From Gammaproteobacteria bacterium (GTDB lineage Bacteria; Pseudomonadota; Gammaproteobacteria; GRL18), in NCBI GenBank assembly GCA_016744375.1, contig JADGEM010000008.1:20437-84436 (forward strand): DNA of 64,000 nt, given 5' to 3'. Under the pieces are notes generated by a model that was not told where the DNA came from, did no database searches, and was given only the letters and a program-made list of their open reading frames with translations. This document shows, one piece after another, positions 47,401 through 56,080 of this stretch (position 1 is its first letter; every line of letters starts with the position of its first letter). Made by a program: the position numbers and the translations under genes.

Positions 47401-49423
47401 TAAGGATCTTAAGTGTATCATTTTTATTTAGAAATTTAACCAGTTCCAAAATTGCCTGATCATTTTTTATTTGCAGGCTATAGTGTTCATCATTAATTTG
47501 GTCCTGAGACAAATTTTGAGTAACAGCTTTATCTTCATTGTATTGACCTGTTTCAGGTTTAATCAGACTTTTATTCGTGTCAAAAAATAAACTGAAACAA
47601 ATTTGCCCCTGCTCATCCGGTCTAAAGGTAGAGGCAGGAAGATTTTCAGGAGCACTTGTGTGAGCTATCACCAGCTCATCTTCCCACTCATGGAGCTGCT
47701 GGTGGTAATCCAGAAATAAAGCTCGTGCATTATACAAAGCTTTTTCGACATTCCCCCCGGCATCATAGAGTTGAGTCCCGGTATTGATCAGATTAAAAAC
47801 AAGCAGAGCACCATCAATAGGTTTGGCCACTTTAGAATAAGCGCCCAATGTTTTATTGATGAATTCAGTAGGGATGTATTTATTGCTGGCCAGCCGACCA
47901 CCCCAGGCATTTTTCAGAGCATCAGAAGAATCCGGTAGATTTTTATAGCGCCAGTGAAGGAAGTTATTATGTTCCAGCTTGCTAATAATTTTATCAATGT
48001 CAGTATGTGCAAAATTTGTTTTTTCTTTAATATCTTTTAGCTTATCAGGGATATTTTGGAAAATTTTATAGCCAAAATCATTAACCTGAAATGCAGTATT
48101 GACAAAACTTCTTATTTTTATATTAACACCTGAATTCAAAAGTGCAGCAGAAATACCTTTGGCTACAATATTAGTTTGTTTTAAGCCATTATCTGCAGTA
48201 AAGAAACCCTGCACCTGATCAGCCTGCTGTTTACGTAACTGCAATTCACTGACTACTGTTTTCAGTCCACTATTATTAGCCAATGACTTAGCAGATAGTG
48301 ATTCCCCTTGCATTTTAAGATAGCTATCTTTAATCAGATGACTATAACTAAGAGGAAATTGCTTTAATAAACTTTCTTCTACTGTAATTGGATCACAGTT
48401 TATAATTTCAAACTCACCTGCAATATTTTTTAAACCAAAGCGGAAATTTTCTGTGAGTTGGTAACTTTGTTGAGAATAAAATGTCTCCCCACATTGCTCC
48501 AGCCAGTTATTTTCAATATCAACTGGTGTTATTTTTATTGTATATAAGCCCTTTAATAGTTTATGGACAGGAGCTCTATATATTGCTGTAAATATATTTG
48601 AATCTTTTTTCTTATCCGAAAAAACAGTTAATTTTTGTTCTAATTCTTTCGTTCCATGTTGCCAAAAAGATACGAACCAATATACTGAATCTGGATGTGA
48701 AAAGGTAAAAACAATATAACGTGACTGTGGAATTACAAAACCATGAAGTGTCTCATTGATTTGTTTTTGTTTTTTGTACCATGAACGATAAATAATATCA
48801 GGATGATTCTCATCAATTATGATGCTCTCTTTATTATCTTTTTTCTCATATTCATTATTAATTATTGTATCTAAGACTCCTTGTTCCATAGAAAGCTCTT
48901 TTCTAAGTTCTTCATCCGTTTTTGGTTTTAGAAGTTCATCAAACAAAATGGTCATTTGTTTTAATTGAATAGTGCTATTTATGTTGGGACTATTTTTATC
49001 TTTCTTTTGTTTCTCTTTTAGTTCATTTAATAAGCCATCACTGATTATTTGTACCCATTTATTACCAAGTGCTGCATAAAAAAATGATATTTGTTCTACG
49101 GTTGGAAAAAAGACATCCTGTGCATTACCTTCCACTTCTGATAATGCATACCAACGTGTCCCTTCAGAAAAATCATTATTTAGATGATTTAAGACTCCAT
49201 TATAGTTAGTAAACCATGGTCTTAATTTTGTAACTGGTTTTGAACACGTATTGCCGGTTTCTGAAAAAACCATAGTTTCTGTAAAAAGAATGACACCAGG
49301 AATTGGACGATACTTACCCAAGATATTACCAGAATTATCATAATCAGCAGCGAATAAATAATTAACAGGTATATTTTTACACTGATTAAATGGTTTTGTA
49401 CTAGTAGAATCACTGGACATCAT
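44444..49423 (-). CDS. giant OmpA-domain protein, candidate T6SS effector
   Basis: 1659 residues, no signal peptide. Residues 607-745 are an OmpA-C-like peptidoglycan-binding domain with GHTDPVGRNSDNKRLSEQRA (677-696) and the closing SRRVEI. A hydrophobic glycine-containing stretch, about 785-825, could be a membrane-insertion segment. The N-terminal 600 and C-terminal 830 residues match nothing I recognise. It starts 14 bases inside the anchored beta-propeller gene, downstream of vgrG. Its first 113 codons are duplicated at 50494-50865. Export by VgrG and action in the periplasm are inferred from context and the OmpA domain; the killing activity is unknown. It could instead be a structural or scaffold protein. 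Confidence 0.85.
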   Translation of the reverse strand: MMSSDSTSTKPFNQCKNIPVNYLFAADYDNSGNILGKYRPIPGVILFTETMVFSETGNTCSKPVTKLRPWFTNYNGVLNHLNNDFSEGTRWYALSEVEGNAQDVFFPTVEQISFFYAALGNKWVQIISDGLLNELKEKQKKDKNSPNINSTIQLKQMTILFDELLKPKTDEELRKELSMEQGVLDTIINNEYEKKDNKESIIIDENHPDIIYRSWYKKQKQINETLHGFVIPQSRYIVFTFSHPDSVYWFVSFWQHGTKELEQKLTVFSDKKKDSNIFTAIYRAPVHKLLKGLYTIKITPVDIENNWLEQCGETFYSQQSYQLTENFRFGLKNIAGEFEIINCDPITVEESLLKQFPLSYSHLIKDSYLKMQGESLSAKSLANNSGLKTVVSELQLRKQQADQVQGFFTADNGLKQTNIVAKGISAALLNSGVNIKIRSFVNTAFQVNDFGYKIFQNIPDKLKDIKEKTNFAHTDIDKIISKLEHNNFLHWRYKNLPDSSDALKNAWGGRLASNKYIPTEFINKTLGAYSKVAKPIDGALLVFNLINTGTQLYDAGGNVEKALYNARALFLDYHQQLHEWEDELVIAHTSAPENLPASTFRPDEQGQICFSLFFDTNKSLIKPETGQYNEDKAVTQNLSQDQINDEHYSLQIKNDQAILELVKFLNKNDTLKILIVGHTDPVGRNSDNKRLSEQRATAVKQLLIEQGIAADRLMIKGLGESRLVMIDGEVNYEKSRRVEIVSLFFGHAKYTPSREAMAFLEQSRDVSVLQELEVDKAQLALAADGWSAIKFTLAALPSGITQIAALVITIAEAGIDVIKNVGAWADSVLLDKLFQTIIAQQKKLSIYQGASLANQRLLRESIHHYKKNPASFYLNTQHRVRAEALYGLIGLITRASISTRSQSEFVKKIKAYQIDAYIDNFLLNDGWRFPLEPDFPITMDEFWLFVIRTKAHHTGVNYNWYGFDIHFKLLKEPQEDSWGMPDSLAMQFHHANDFYQRSQAIISPGELTADIIVNQNAGETGKYGQHLYSLAGNDVPEHQKADFQSCFPIHHLHSKEISKLAMDFNTDFSDIDDDTYQYTAIYARPPEALWQGTEPDWLILEDYQKTKKGGVLSPFDQIRILVVFHTCKDTTDTRKNTVDINGIYPAAIQLHRRDMNNIDGPRYRTLARRLDKGELLKKEQKYVDHVGYVVYPFYHFGQTTYSGTKPLATKLSLSLAQWRPTWDLLEKGKDSKGFEQAYDYWRMGGLDDMYYEFTANIGDEKEGHPIRISGKDSDWLYEKEYKVSIQGRELVSKTKTRGIGRSVYYKKTYHWLPDARLLYAPFLMSGAKEATRPELFTEDEDIKVLIRIGGAGGSDYLCSHSKFYSLIGKSNNQKYGIHLHSPNVLTFDQFDWNTPVEFIFLVTSDEIDSDGYEVQNYKWDSIPYSVKMKEFTGSDTNGPVLSGKLSYLGILNNNRVKGKARFEIDNQKETIPLELQPLIDVLSKRDDCSHALSGFNEGGLFSDKRYVFAAHYKCQYESLTGQSINSIRPFSRHDSRLNSERVELDGDESENDYFRFGLTDFIAGGQNISSGLVTIKNSDEFVGKDIEFRFRSPKNLMHAPWTALPVDSDQKITEAKKLDKETLLTNWVNKSEDEKKEAVKFWIEEDTSTIKQLATRVYR

Positions 49424-50432
49424 TTAGTTTCTCGTTAATTAATGAAAGGCTTCCCATTCGGAAGCCTGTTTCTATATTATATTGTCGATTACCATATTTC
49501 TTATAGAAAATAATGTTCTTTTTAAGAAACCTATCATAATAATAAATAATGCTTCCACCACCACCAAATACTTTATCTCCATTACGATTAATAATAGGTC
49601 TACCTACTTTTATTTTTTCCAACTCATTTATATTTTTTATAGGCGCAAAATATGTGCCTTCATAATTTTGATAAATAAAATAATCACCACCAGGGCCAAC
49701 ATAGTGAGTCATTCGATGAACATTCTTACCCAATGGTATTCGTTCTAATTCACTTCCATTAAAATCCAGACGAATGAGATCTTTTATCCCTATTTGATTG
49801 ATAATTTCTGCAGTTTGCTGCACATAAAAACTCTTGGAAGAAGTTTCTTTTATCGTTTCAATTTTCCCACTATTCAAATAATATCGTGATAATGATTCCG
49901 TTTTATCTCTTAAATAAAAAAAAGATTTTGAATCTGACACCCAGGGGTAACGGATTAAAAAGGCATGTTTTGTGTCTTCAACTTTTTTTCTGGTCTGTTC
50001 TTTTAAATCAACAATATAAACTGCAACATAACTGACCCTGTATTTCCCTAACATTACCAAAATATAACGATTATCAGGTGACCGATAAGTACTAAAACCT
50101 GGCTGGAGCCCTAAGTCTTCACCCTCTGGATACAAGAGTTCTGCATCCACAGATAATCTTAAATCCGTACCATCAATCTTGACACTCCATATCTCAGTTT
50201 TTTCTCGATTGGGGCCATGCCAGGAGAACTGAATGCGAGGCTGATCAAATATATCTGGATCACCATAAATCTCACGTTTTAATTCAAAGGGTTTAAGTAC
50301 TTTTTCTTTAATAAGTGGAGGTCGTTTAACTGGAATTTCACGATTATCCCAGATGACATAACTGACCAATATTCCAATTAAAAGTACAAGAATAACAACC
50401 ACACTCAATACCACTTTAACCCAAGTTTTCAT
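49410..50432 (-). CDS. membrane-anchored beta-propeller-like protein, copy B (putative immunity)
   Basis: 340 residues. MKTWVK then one membrane helix (about 7-28) puts the rest in the periplasm. The body has WD40/TolB-like strands: FSWHGPNREKTEIWSVKIDGTDLR, YRSPDNRYILVML, YPWVSDSKSFFYL. About 90% identical to copy A over the first 230 residues, then diverging strongly. It overlaps the effector start by 14 bases. Periplasmic location fits neutralising an effector that works at the cell wall. An adaptor role in loading is the alternative, since T6SS adaptors often precede the effector gene. Confidence 0.8.
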   Translation of the reverse strand: MKTWVKVVLSVVVILVLLIGILVSYVIWDNREIPVKRPPLIKEKVLKPFELKREIYGDPDIFDQPRIQFSWHGPNREKTEIWSVKIDGTDLRLSVDAELLYPEGEDLGLQPGFSTYRSPDNRYILVMLGKYRVSYVAVYIVDLKEQTRKKVEDTKHAFLIRYPWVSDSKSFFYLRDKTESLSRYYLNSGKIETIKETSSKSFYVQQTAEIINQIGIKDLIRLDFNGSELERIPLGKNVHRMTHYVGPGGDYFIYQNYEGTYFAPIKNINELEKIKVGRPIINRNGDKVFGGGGSIIYYYDRFLKKNIIFYKKYGNRQYNIETGFRMGSLSLINEKLNDVQ

Positions 50433-50515
50433 TTTTTATCCTGTCTAATAAAAATATAAAGTTAAATCTCATTTTTAATTCCATATTCATTTTTTAAAAA
50501 TTTTCTAATCTTAAA
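50433..50515. repeat. duplicated spacer, distal copy
   Basis: This stretch closely matches the spacer after vgrG (51878-51962), both reading on the minus strand as a run ending TAGACAGGATAAAAAATG at the anchored-protein start. It marks the left boundary of the second duplicated unit. Confidence 0.8.
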
Positions 50516-50865
50516 TGTTCATTGAGAAATTTGCTCAACAGAAGGGAAAAAACCTTCTGCGTTTTACTTTTCGTATCAGATAAAGCATACCAGCGAGTTC
50601 CTTCAGAAAAATCATTATTTAAATGGTTTAAAACTCCGTTATAATTAGTAAACCAGGGTCTGAGTTTCTTTTCAGGCTTAGAACATATATCCCCTTTTTT
50701 TTCAAACACCATTGTTTCTGTAATAATAATCGCTCCGGGGATAGGACGATAACCATCCATAACCTCCTTAGCTGAATTATCATAATGTGCAGCAAATAAA
50801 TAATTAATAGGTATGTTTTTACACTCTCCAAAATCCTTTTCGCTTTCAGTGTTATTTGACATCAC
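50494..50865 (-). pseudogene. truncated effector gene copy, frameshifted
   Basis: The first 113 codons match the start of the 1659-residue gene (shared LRPWFTNYNGVLNHLNNDF and EGTRWYALS). One T is missing in a T-run near 50545; restoring it gives VFFPSVEQIS, matching VFFPTVEQIS in the intact copy. Right after that the sequence switches to the spacer that also follows vgrG. What remains would encode a 123-residue protein with a foreign tail. It overlaps copy A of the anchored gene by 14 bases, exactly as the intact copy overlaps B. Confidence 0.85.
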
Positions 50866-51877
50866 TTATTCTCTCATTAAATAATGAAAAACTGGCTATC
50901 TGAAAACCTGTTTTATCATTATATTGATGTCCACCATATTTTTTAAAAAAACTCCTTCGTTGCTTGATTTTTTTATCATAGTTAAAAAATTCAATATTTG
51001 AACTATAAAATAATTTCTTACCCTTATAGGATATAATTGGAGCACTAAATGTACTAAGAATTTCAAAATCTTTCACATTTTTAGTATCAGTTAAAATTGT
51101 ACCTTTCATATTCCTATATGAAACATACTGACCATCTGGACTTATATTATGAAAATGATTATTTATCTTTTCCCCCAGAAGAATTCTTTCTAGTTCATTC
51201 CCATTAAAATCTAGGCGGATGAGATCTTTTATCCCTATTTGATTGATAATTTCTGCAGTTTGCTGTACATAAAAACTCTTGGAAGAGGTTTCTTTTATAG
51301 ATTCTATTTTTTCACTTTCCAAATAATATCGTGACAAAGAACCAGTCTCACCTCTTAAGTAAAAAAATGATTTTGAATCTGATACCCAGGGGTAACGAAT
51401 TAAAAAGGCATGTTGTGTGTCTTCAATCTTTTTCCTGGTCTGACTTTTTAAATCAATAATATAAACAGCAACATAACTGACGCTATATTCTCCCAACATA
51501 ACCAAAATATAACGATTATCAGGTGAACGATAAGTATTGAATCCAGGCTGAAGCCCCAAATTTCCATCTTTTGGATAAAGCAAATTTGCATCAACAGCCA
51601 ACCTTAAATCCGTGCCATCGATCTTGACACTCCATATCTCTGTCTTTTCTCGATTTGGGCCATGCCAGGAGAACTGAATGCGAGGCTGATCAAATATATC
51701 TGGATCACCATAAATCTCACGTTTTAATTCAAAGGGTTTAAGTACTTCTTCTTTAATAACTGGAGGTCGTTCAACTGGAATTTCACGATTATCCCAGATG
51801 ACATAACTGACCAATGCTCCAATTAAAAGTACAAGAATAACAACCACACTCAATAACACTTTAACCCAGGTTTTCAT
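50852..51877 (-). CDS. membrane-anchored beta-propeller-like protein, copy A (putative orphan immunity)
   Basis: 341 residues, same plan as copy B: short cytoplasmic MKTWVK, one helix, periplasmic propeller-like body. Residues about 1-230 are nearly the same as in B (for example KPFELKREIYGDPDIFDQPR), while residues about 235-341 differ at most positions, keeping only FFKKYG and TGFQ. It is the first gene after vgrG (92 bases). Its effector has been lost, so if it is an immunity protein it is an orphan one, possibly against a related effector of rivals. Confidence 0.8.
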   Translation of the reverse strand: MKTWVKVLLSVVVILVLLIGALVSYVIWDNREIPVERPPVIKEEVLKPFELKREIYGDPDIFDQPRIQFSWHGPNREKTEIWSVKIDGTDLRLAVDANLLYPKDGNLGLQPGFNTYRSPDNRYILVMLGEYSVSYVAVYIIDLKSQTRKKIEDTQHAFLIRYPWVSDSKSFFYLRGETGSLSRYYLESEKIESIKETSSKSFYVQQTAEIINQIGIKDLIRLDFNGNELERILLGEKINNHFHNISPDGQYVSYRNMKGTILTDTKNVKDFEILSTFSAPIISYKGKKLFYSSNIEFFNYDKKIKQRRSFFKKYGGHQYNDKTGFQIASFSLFNERISDVK

Positions 51878-51962
51878 TTTTTATCCTGTCTAATAAAAAT
51901 ATAAAGTTAAATCTCATTTTTAATTCCACTATCATTTTTAAAAATTTTCTATTCTTAAATAC
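51878..51962. repeat. duplicated spacer, proximal copy
   Basis: Spacer between the vgrG stop and anchored protein A. It is repeated with few changes at 50433-50515; matching ends just before the vgrG stop codon region, giving one boundary of the tandem duplication. Confidence 0.8.
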
Positions 51963-51969
51963 TCATTGA

Positions 51970-54642
51970 CTAAAAAATTTCTTTAAGTTTTTCTAATGTT
52001 GCATAGGATAAGATACAAAAAGGCTCTGTCCCTTCTTCATTTGGATCACAAATAAGATGGAACAGAGCTCCCTCAGGAAGATCATTATACATGAGCTCAA
52101 CCCAGGTTTTCTTCGTGTCAGGCAAGTCATTCAGATTAACAGTCTGACTCCATGATGCATCTTCAGTCATAAGCGTATAACTGTCATTACGTTGTTCCGG
52201 CGCATCAATGTCCATTTCAAGGTGAAGATAAAGACTGGGTTTCAATTTAAACCGGTTCACTTTCATCATTTCCAGTGAATACTTTGTTTTGCTACTCACC
52301 TGCCTGTAATCTGTTTTTTCTTTGGTCGGTGCAAAAACTGGATCAACTAATTCACCTTGTTCCATTTTTTTGTTTTCTAAAAAGACTACCTGATAATCAT
52401 AGACTTCAAGTTCAGGATGTTGTGCAAAACCATTCTTATCAAGATGCCCTTGTTTATAAATGGTTTTGTCTCGCATAATCCGATAGGGTCTGTCAGGAAC
52501 CACATGATTGTCTTCATCAACAAGCAGGATAGCCAACCACTGAATTTCAGGTTTAACATAAATCAGTGGCGGGATGGATACTCTTTTTAAGGGGAGTGAT
52601 TTAGGCTCAAGAGTTATTTCCTGCTCCATCAAACGTAATGATTTGTATGCAGCCAGAGCTTCCCTTTTTTTAGCCCGATAACCCGGATAATCCTTATCCA
52701 CTTGCTGCGGCATTTTCGGGGTAACCGGACTGGCACCTGAGCCACTGCCTGGACTACCGCCTTCATTAATACGAATAGTGGCACCATTAAAACCAACTCC
52801 ACCAGCACTGGTTTTCATGACACTGCCGCCTGCTTTCATACTAAGCATTTCTCCGGCATCAAAAACCAGCTTGTTACCAGCCTTGATATGAATTTCATTG
52901 CCGGCATCCAGATAAAAGTCACCTCCTACCAGAGTGTGGTGGGTCTGTCCAACGCTGAGGTGGGCATCCTGTCCAATTTCAATATTCTGGTCTTTATTGA
53001 TGATCAAGTGTTTATTATTTTTGATGTGCTCAAAACGTCCTTTTTCCACGATCAAATGACGATCATGCTGGACGTGTTCCCGGCGGTCATTCTTAACCCG
53101 GTTATCAATGTCTTTTTCAGCAAATATGGCAATTTGTTCCTGACTTTTTTTATCTTCAAAACGGATTTCATTAAAACCCTTACCGCCAATACTTGAATTG
53201 GTTTTGGTGGTGCTGCGTGTTTTATGTTTCGGTAGCGGATAAGGCGGACGGTTGACAGCATTATAGAGTGAGCCTGCAACAATGGGCTGGTCGGGGTCAC
53301 CATTGATAAAACTGATAAGCACTTCATGGCCAATACGGGGAATGTGTATTTTTCCCCACTGGTTTCCCGCCCAGCTCTGGCTGACGGGTACCCAGCAAGA
53401 GCTGTTTTCATCATTCTGACCTTCCCGATCCCAGGGGAATTGGACTTTGATACGGCCATATTGATCTGTGTAAATTTCTTCACCTTCAGGGCCACTGACA
53501 AAAACACCTTCCTGATAGTCCAGTTGAGGTTTTGAAGTTATTTGTGGTGGCTTAAAGCGCACGCTGTCGGGTATGAATTCACTGATATTGTGATAGTAAA
53601 AACCGATTTCAGAACCAGCATATTCTTCTAATGAAGCGTACTGTCTGACCTTGAATTTTACACTGTGTATCAAATATTTCTGATTGAAGTCCGGACGCAG
53701 ATGGTTAATTAAACTGAAACGATGGCCCGGTTCCATGTGAATGACGTCATTTTTACTTTTACCGAATTGAGTCTGGCTTTTGAACGCCTGCAGGCTCTGA
53801 TCAATATAATGTTGTCCAGCTTCGGCATCGGTGAAACTCAGGTGATCATGGAAGCTGTAGTGTTCCAGAAATTTACTGCTTTTGAGAAACTGTTGGCATT
53901 TCAACTCCTTAGCAGGTTTAGTGAGGTCAAAGCCGATATGAGTAGCATGGTCAAATCCGATGCGGGTGCCTTGCGAAAAGCTTTCGCAAGTACTGTATTC
54001 AGATTCCAGGCCATTGCGGGGGCGTAGTTCCAGCTCAGGACCTTTGTCTGCACCAATGACCGGCAGGGATTCATTGATGTCGGCAAATACCAGCAGGTGT
54101 TTGTCATGTTGGTGGATAAAGTGGTAGTGAATGCCTTCTCGTTCCAACAGTCGTGAGATAAAGGCAAAGTCACTTTCATTGAACTGCACAGTGTAGTCGA
54201 GCTCAGCATAGCTTTCTTTGAGATGAAATTCATATTCATCGGTCTTATGTCCGGCTTCATCCAGCAACTGAGTAATAATTTGCGGCACGCTTTTATGCTG
54301 GAAAATACGGCAGTTGATACGGTAGCTGAGAAACCAGAGTTTGGGCACCAGGGTGATTTCATAGACATAGGACTGGCCATTTTCACCCATCATGGCGGCA
54401 CCTTTGATAATGCCGTGGAAGCAGCGTGCCTCGTCTTTGTAATACAGGGTGATAATAGCAGCCTGTTTAGCCAGTTCACTCAGTTCCAGATCCGGGATAC
54501 CGCAGATGAACCGAGCGGTGAATTCATAGGGGGCAGATAAGGTTTGCTGACCGAAAAGTTCAAAAATTGTGGTGTCTTCAACGCAATTACTGATGTTCAG
54601 GGTCAGACGCTGAGTATTGCCGGGGGAGTGTGGTTGGGGCAC
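51970..54642 (-). CDS. vgrG: VgrG (TssI) spike protein with C-terminal extension
   Basis: 890 residues. The N-terminal gp27-like part is residues 1-370 (FELFGQQTLSAPYEFTARF start). The gp5 OB-fold is at 385-465 with DQYGRIKVQFPWDREG and PRIGHEVLISFINGDPDQP. The DUF2345/beta-helix needle is at 490-625. A GSGSG linker precedes a 250-residue extension. In the extension 700-755 looks like a transthyretin-type domain (VDEDNHVVPDRPYRIM, DKNGFA) and 820-885 like a second T6SS-associated carrier domain (LPEGALFHLICDP). Such extensions usually dock cargo. No hcp, tssBC or clpV gene is in the window, so this is an orphan spike island. First gene of the effector operon. Confidence 0.93.
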   Translation of the reverse strand: MPQPHSPGNTQRLTLNISNCVEDTTIFELFGQQTLSAPYEFTARFICGIPDLELSELAKQAAIITLYYKDEARCFHGIIKGAAMMGENGQSYVYEITLVPKLWFLSYRINCRIFQHKSVPQIITQLLDEAGHKTDEYEFHLKESYAELDYTVQFNESDFAFISRLLEREGIHYHFIHQHDKHLLVFADINESLPVIGADKGPELELRPRNGLESEYSTCESFSQGTRIGFDHATHIGFDLTKPAKELKCQQFLKSSKFLEHYSFHDHLSFTDAEAGQHYIDQSLQAFKSQTQFGKSKNDVIHMEPGHRFSLINHLRPDFNQKYLIHSVKFKVRQYASLEEYAGSEIGFYYHNISEFIPDSVRFKPPQITSKPQLDYQEGVFVSGPEGEEIYTDQYGRIKVQFPWDREGQNDENSSCWVPVSQSWAGNQWGKIHIPRIGHEVLISFINGDPDQPIVAGSLYNAVNRPPYPLPKHKTRSTTKTNSSIGGKGFNEIRFEDKKSQEQIAIFAEKDIDNRVKNDRREHVQHDRHLIVEKGRFEHIKNNKHLIINKDQNIEIGQDAHLSVGQTHHTLVGGDFYLDAGNEIHIKAGNKLVFDAGEMLSMKAGGSVMKTSAGGVGFNGATIRINEGGSPGSGSGASPVTPKMPQQVDKDYPGYRAKKREALAAYKSLRLMEQEITLEPKSLPLKRVSIPPLIYVKPEIQWLAILLVDEDNHVVPDRPYRIMRDKTIYKQGHLDKNGFAQHPELEVYDYQVVFLENKKMEQGELVDPVFAPTKEKTDYRQVSSKTKYSLEMMKVNRFKLKPSLYLHLEMDIDAPEQRNDSYTLMTEDASWSQTVNLNDLPDTKKTWVELMYNDLPEGALFHLICDPNEEGTEPFCILSYATLEKLKEIF

Positions 54643-54780
54643 TGTGATTTCCTTATCAAAGCCTGATTAATACAATATCGGCCTCATCATCCTGACGAGT
54701 ACATTAGCAATATATTATCTAATATTCTTCATTTTTTCAATGCCTGATTATTTTAGCTGAATGATAAAAAGGTATTAACC

Positions 54781-55950
54781 TTAGGCTGACAACTGCAATT
54801 GAACCAGCCTGGCCCAGTAACTGGCACCAATGGTCAGAATCTCATCATTAAAATCATAGTGTGAATTATGTAAGGAAGCCGTCTCACCATTACCAATCGA
54901 AACATAACAGCCTTTTGACTCATTCAGCAAAAATGAAAAGTCTTCCGAGCCCATACTGGGTGGGTTATCATGGATGATACTAGCACTGCCGACCACATCC
55001 ATTGCAGTCAGTACAGCATTTTGGGTTTCAATTTCGGTATTAATCGTAGAAGGGTAGCGTTTTTGATAATCAATGCTCGCGGTTGCACCATAAGCTTCAC
55101 AAATGGACTTCACCACTTGGCCCAACTTCAGGATAATTTTTTCCTGCACCTGATGATTAAAGGTTCTGACTGTACCGGAAAGACAGGCTGTTTCCGGAAT
55201 AACATTATAACTGTCGCCTGCATGCATCCGGGTAATTGAGACCACAACAGCATCCTGAGGATTACATTGCCGGGCACTGATATGCTGCATTGCAGTAATC
55301 ACCTGTCCAGCAATAGCAATGGGGTCAATGGTATTATGCGGGGCTGCAGCATGGCCACCAATGCCCTTTATCTCAATATCAAAGACATCATAAGCCGCCA
55401 TCACAGGGCCGCTGCGAATGGCAAACTTTCCCACCTCCAATCCGGGCCAATTATGCATGCCGTAAATTGCATCAACAGGGTATTTTTTAAAAAAGCCCTG
55501 CTCAACCAACACACGGCCTCCTCCTTCATTTTCTTCAGCAGGCTGAAAAACAAAGTAAACCGTGCCTTTAAAATCCTGCTGTTGCGACAAATACTGAGCA
55601 GCCCCTAACAACATGGTGGTGTGACCATCATGACCGCAGGCATGCATCATACCGGCATGAGTTGAACAATAATCAACACCGCTTTTCTCAATAATGGGTA
55701 ATGCATCTAAATCAGCTCTCAGAGCAATGGCTTTTGCCCCATCTCTGGAATAATTATTAGTGCTTATAGAGCCTATGACACCGGTACCCGCCATTCTCGG
55801 ATGAACTTTGACGCCAAATGAAGCCAGTTTTTGTTCAACAAATTGAGCTGTTTTTTCTTCATTAAAGGCAATTTCAGGTATCTTATGAAGTTGGTGACGC
55901 CATTTTTGGAGCATTTCTTTATTATTTACAATTTCGTCAATCAAAGGCAT
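54781..55950 (-). CDS. M20 family amidohydrolase (hippurate/N-acyl amino acid type)
   Basis: 389 residues. Metal ligands are seen in MHACGHDGHTTMLLGAA, FQPAEENEGGGRVLVEQG, MHNWPG and the late SLHNSHYDFND. RADLDALPI and IGGHAAAPHNTIDPI are the other family blocks. Members of this M20D group remove acyl groups from amino acids or convert N-acetyl-diaminopimelate and hippurate; the substrate is not evident. No signal peptide, so cytoplasmic. It is separated from vgrG by 138 bases. Confidence 0.92.
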   Translation of the reverse strand: MPLIDEIVNNKEMLQKWRHQLHKIPEIAFNEEKTAQFVEQKLASFGVKVHPRMAGTGVIGSISTNNYSRDGAKAIALRADLDALPIIEKSGVDYCSTHAGMMHACGHDGHTTMLLGAAQYLSQQQDFKGTVYFVFQPAEENEGGGRVLVEQGFFKKYPVDAIYGMHNWPGLEVGKFAIRSGPVMAAYDVFDIEIKGIGGHAAAPHNTIDPIAIAGQVITAMQHISARQCNPQDAVVVSITRMHAGDSYNVIPETACLSGTVRTFNHQVQEKIILKLGQVVKSICEAYGATASIDYQKRYPSTINTEIETQNAVLTAMDVVGSASIIHDNPPSMGSEDFSFLLNESKGCYVSIGNGETASLHNSHYDFNDEILTIGASYWARLVQLQLSA

Positions 55951-56002
55951 AGCTATTTATCTCTTTATCAAGTGATGTTCATTCGTCAATCGATGATTTT
56001 AT

Positions 56003-56054
56003 CCTTCCCCCTTCTATAAGGAAGAAGAGGCTAAAAGCGGAATAAGCAGATGAG
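56003..56054 (+). repeat. dispersed repeat type 2, copy 1
   Basis: CCTTCCCCCTTCT followed by a short inverted arm and GAGGCTAAAAGCGGAATAAG. A diverged second copy lies at 59796-59842. It is in the gap downstream of the M20 gene start region. Confidence 0.5.
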
Positions 56055-56080
56055 CACTATCTAGTAACCCAAATATTTAA

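Noticed and set aside
53052..53507. 151-codon frame inside vgrG on the same strand
   Set aside because: Alternative frame of the conserved OB-fold and needle region; Lys/Ser-rich translation without domain.
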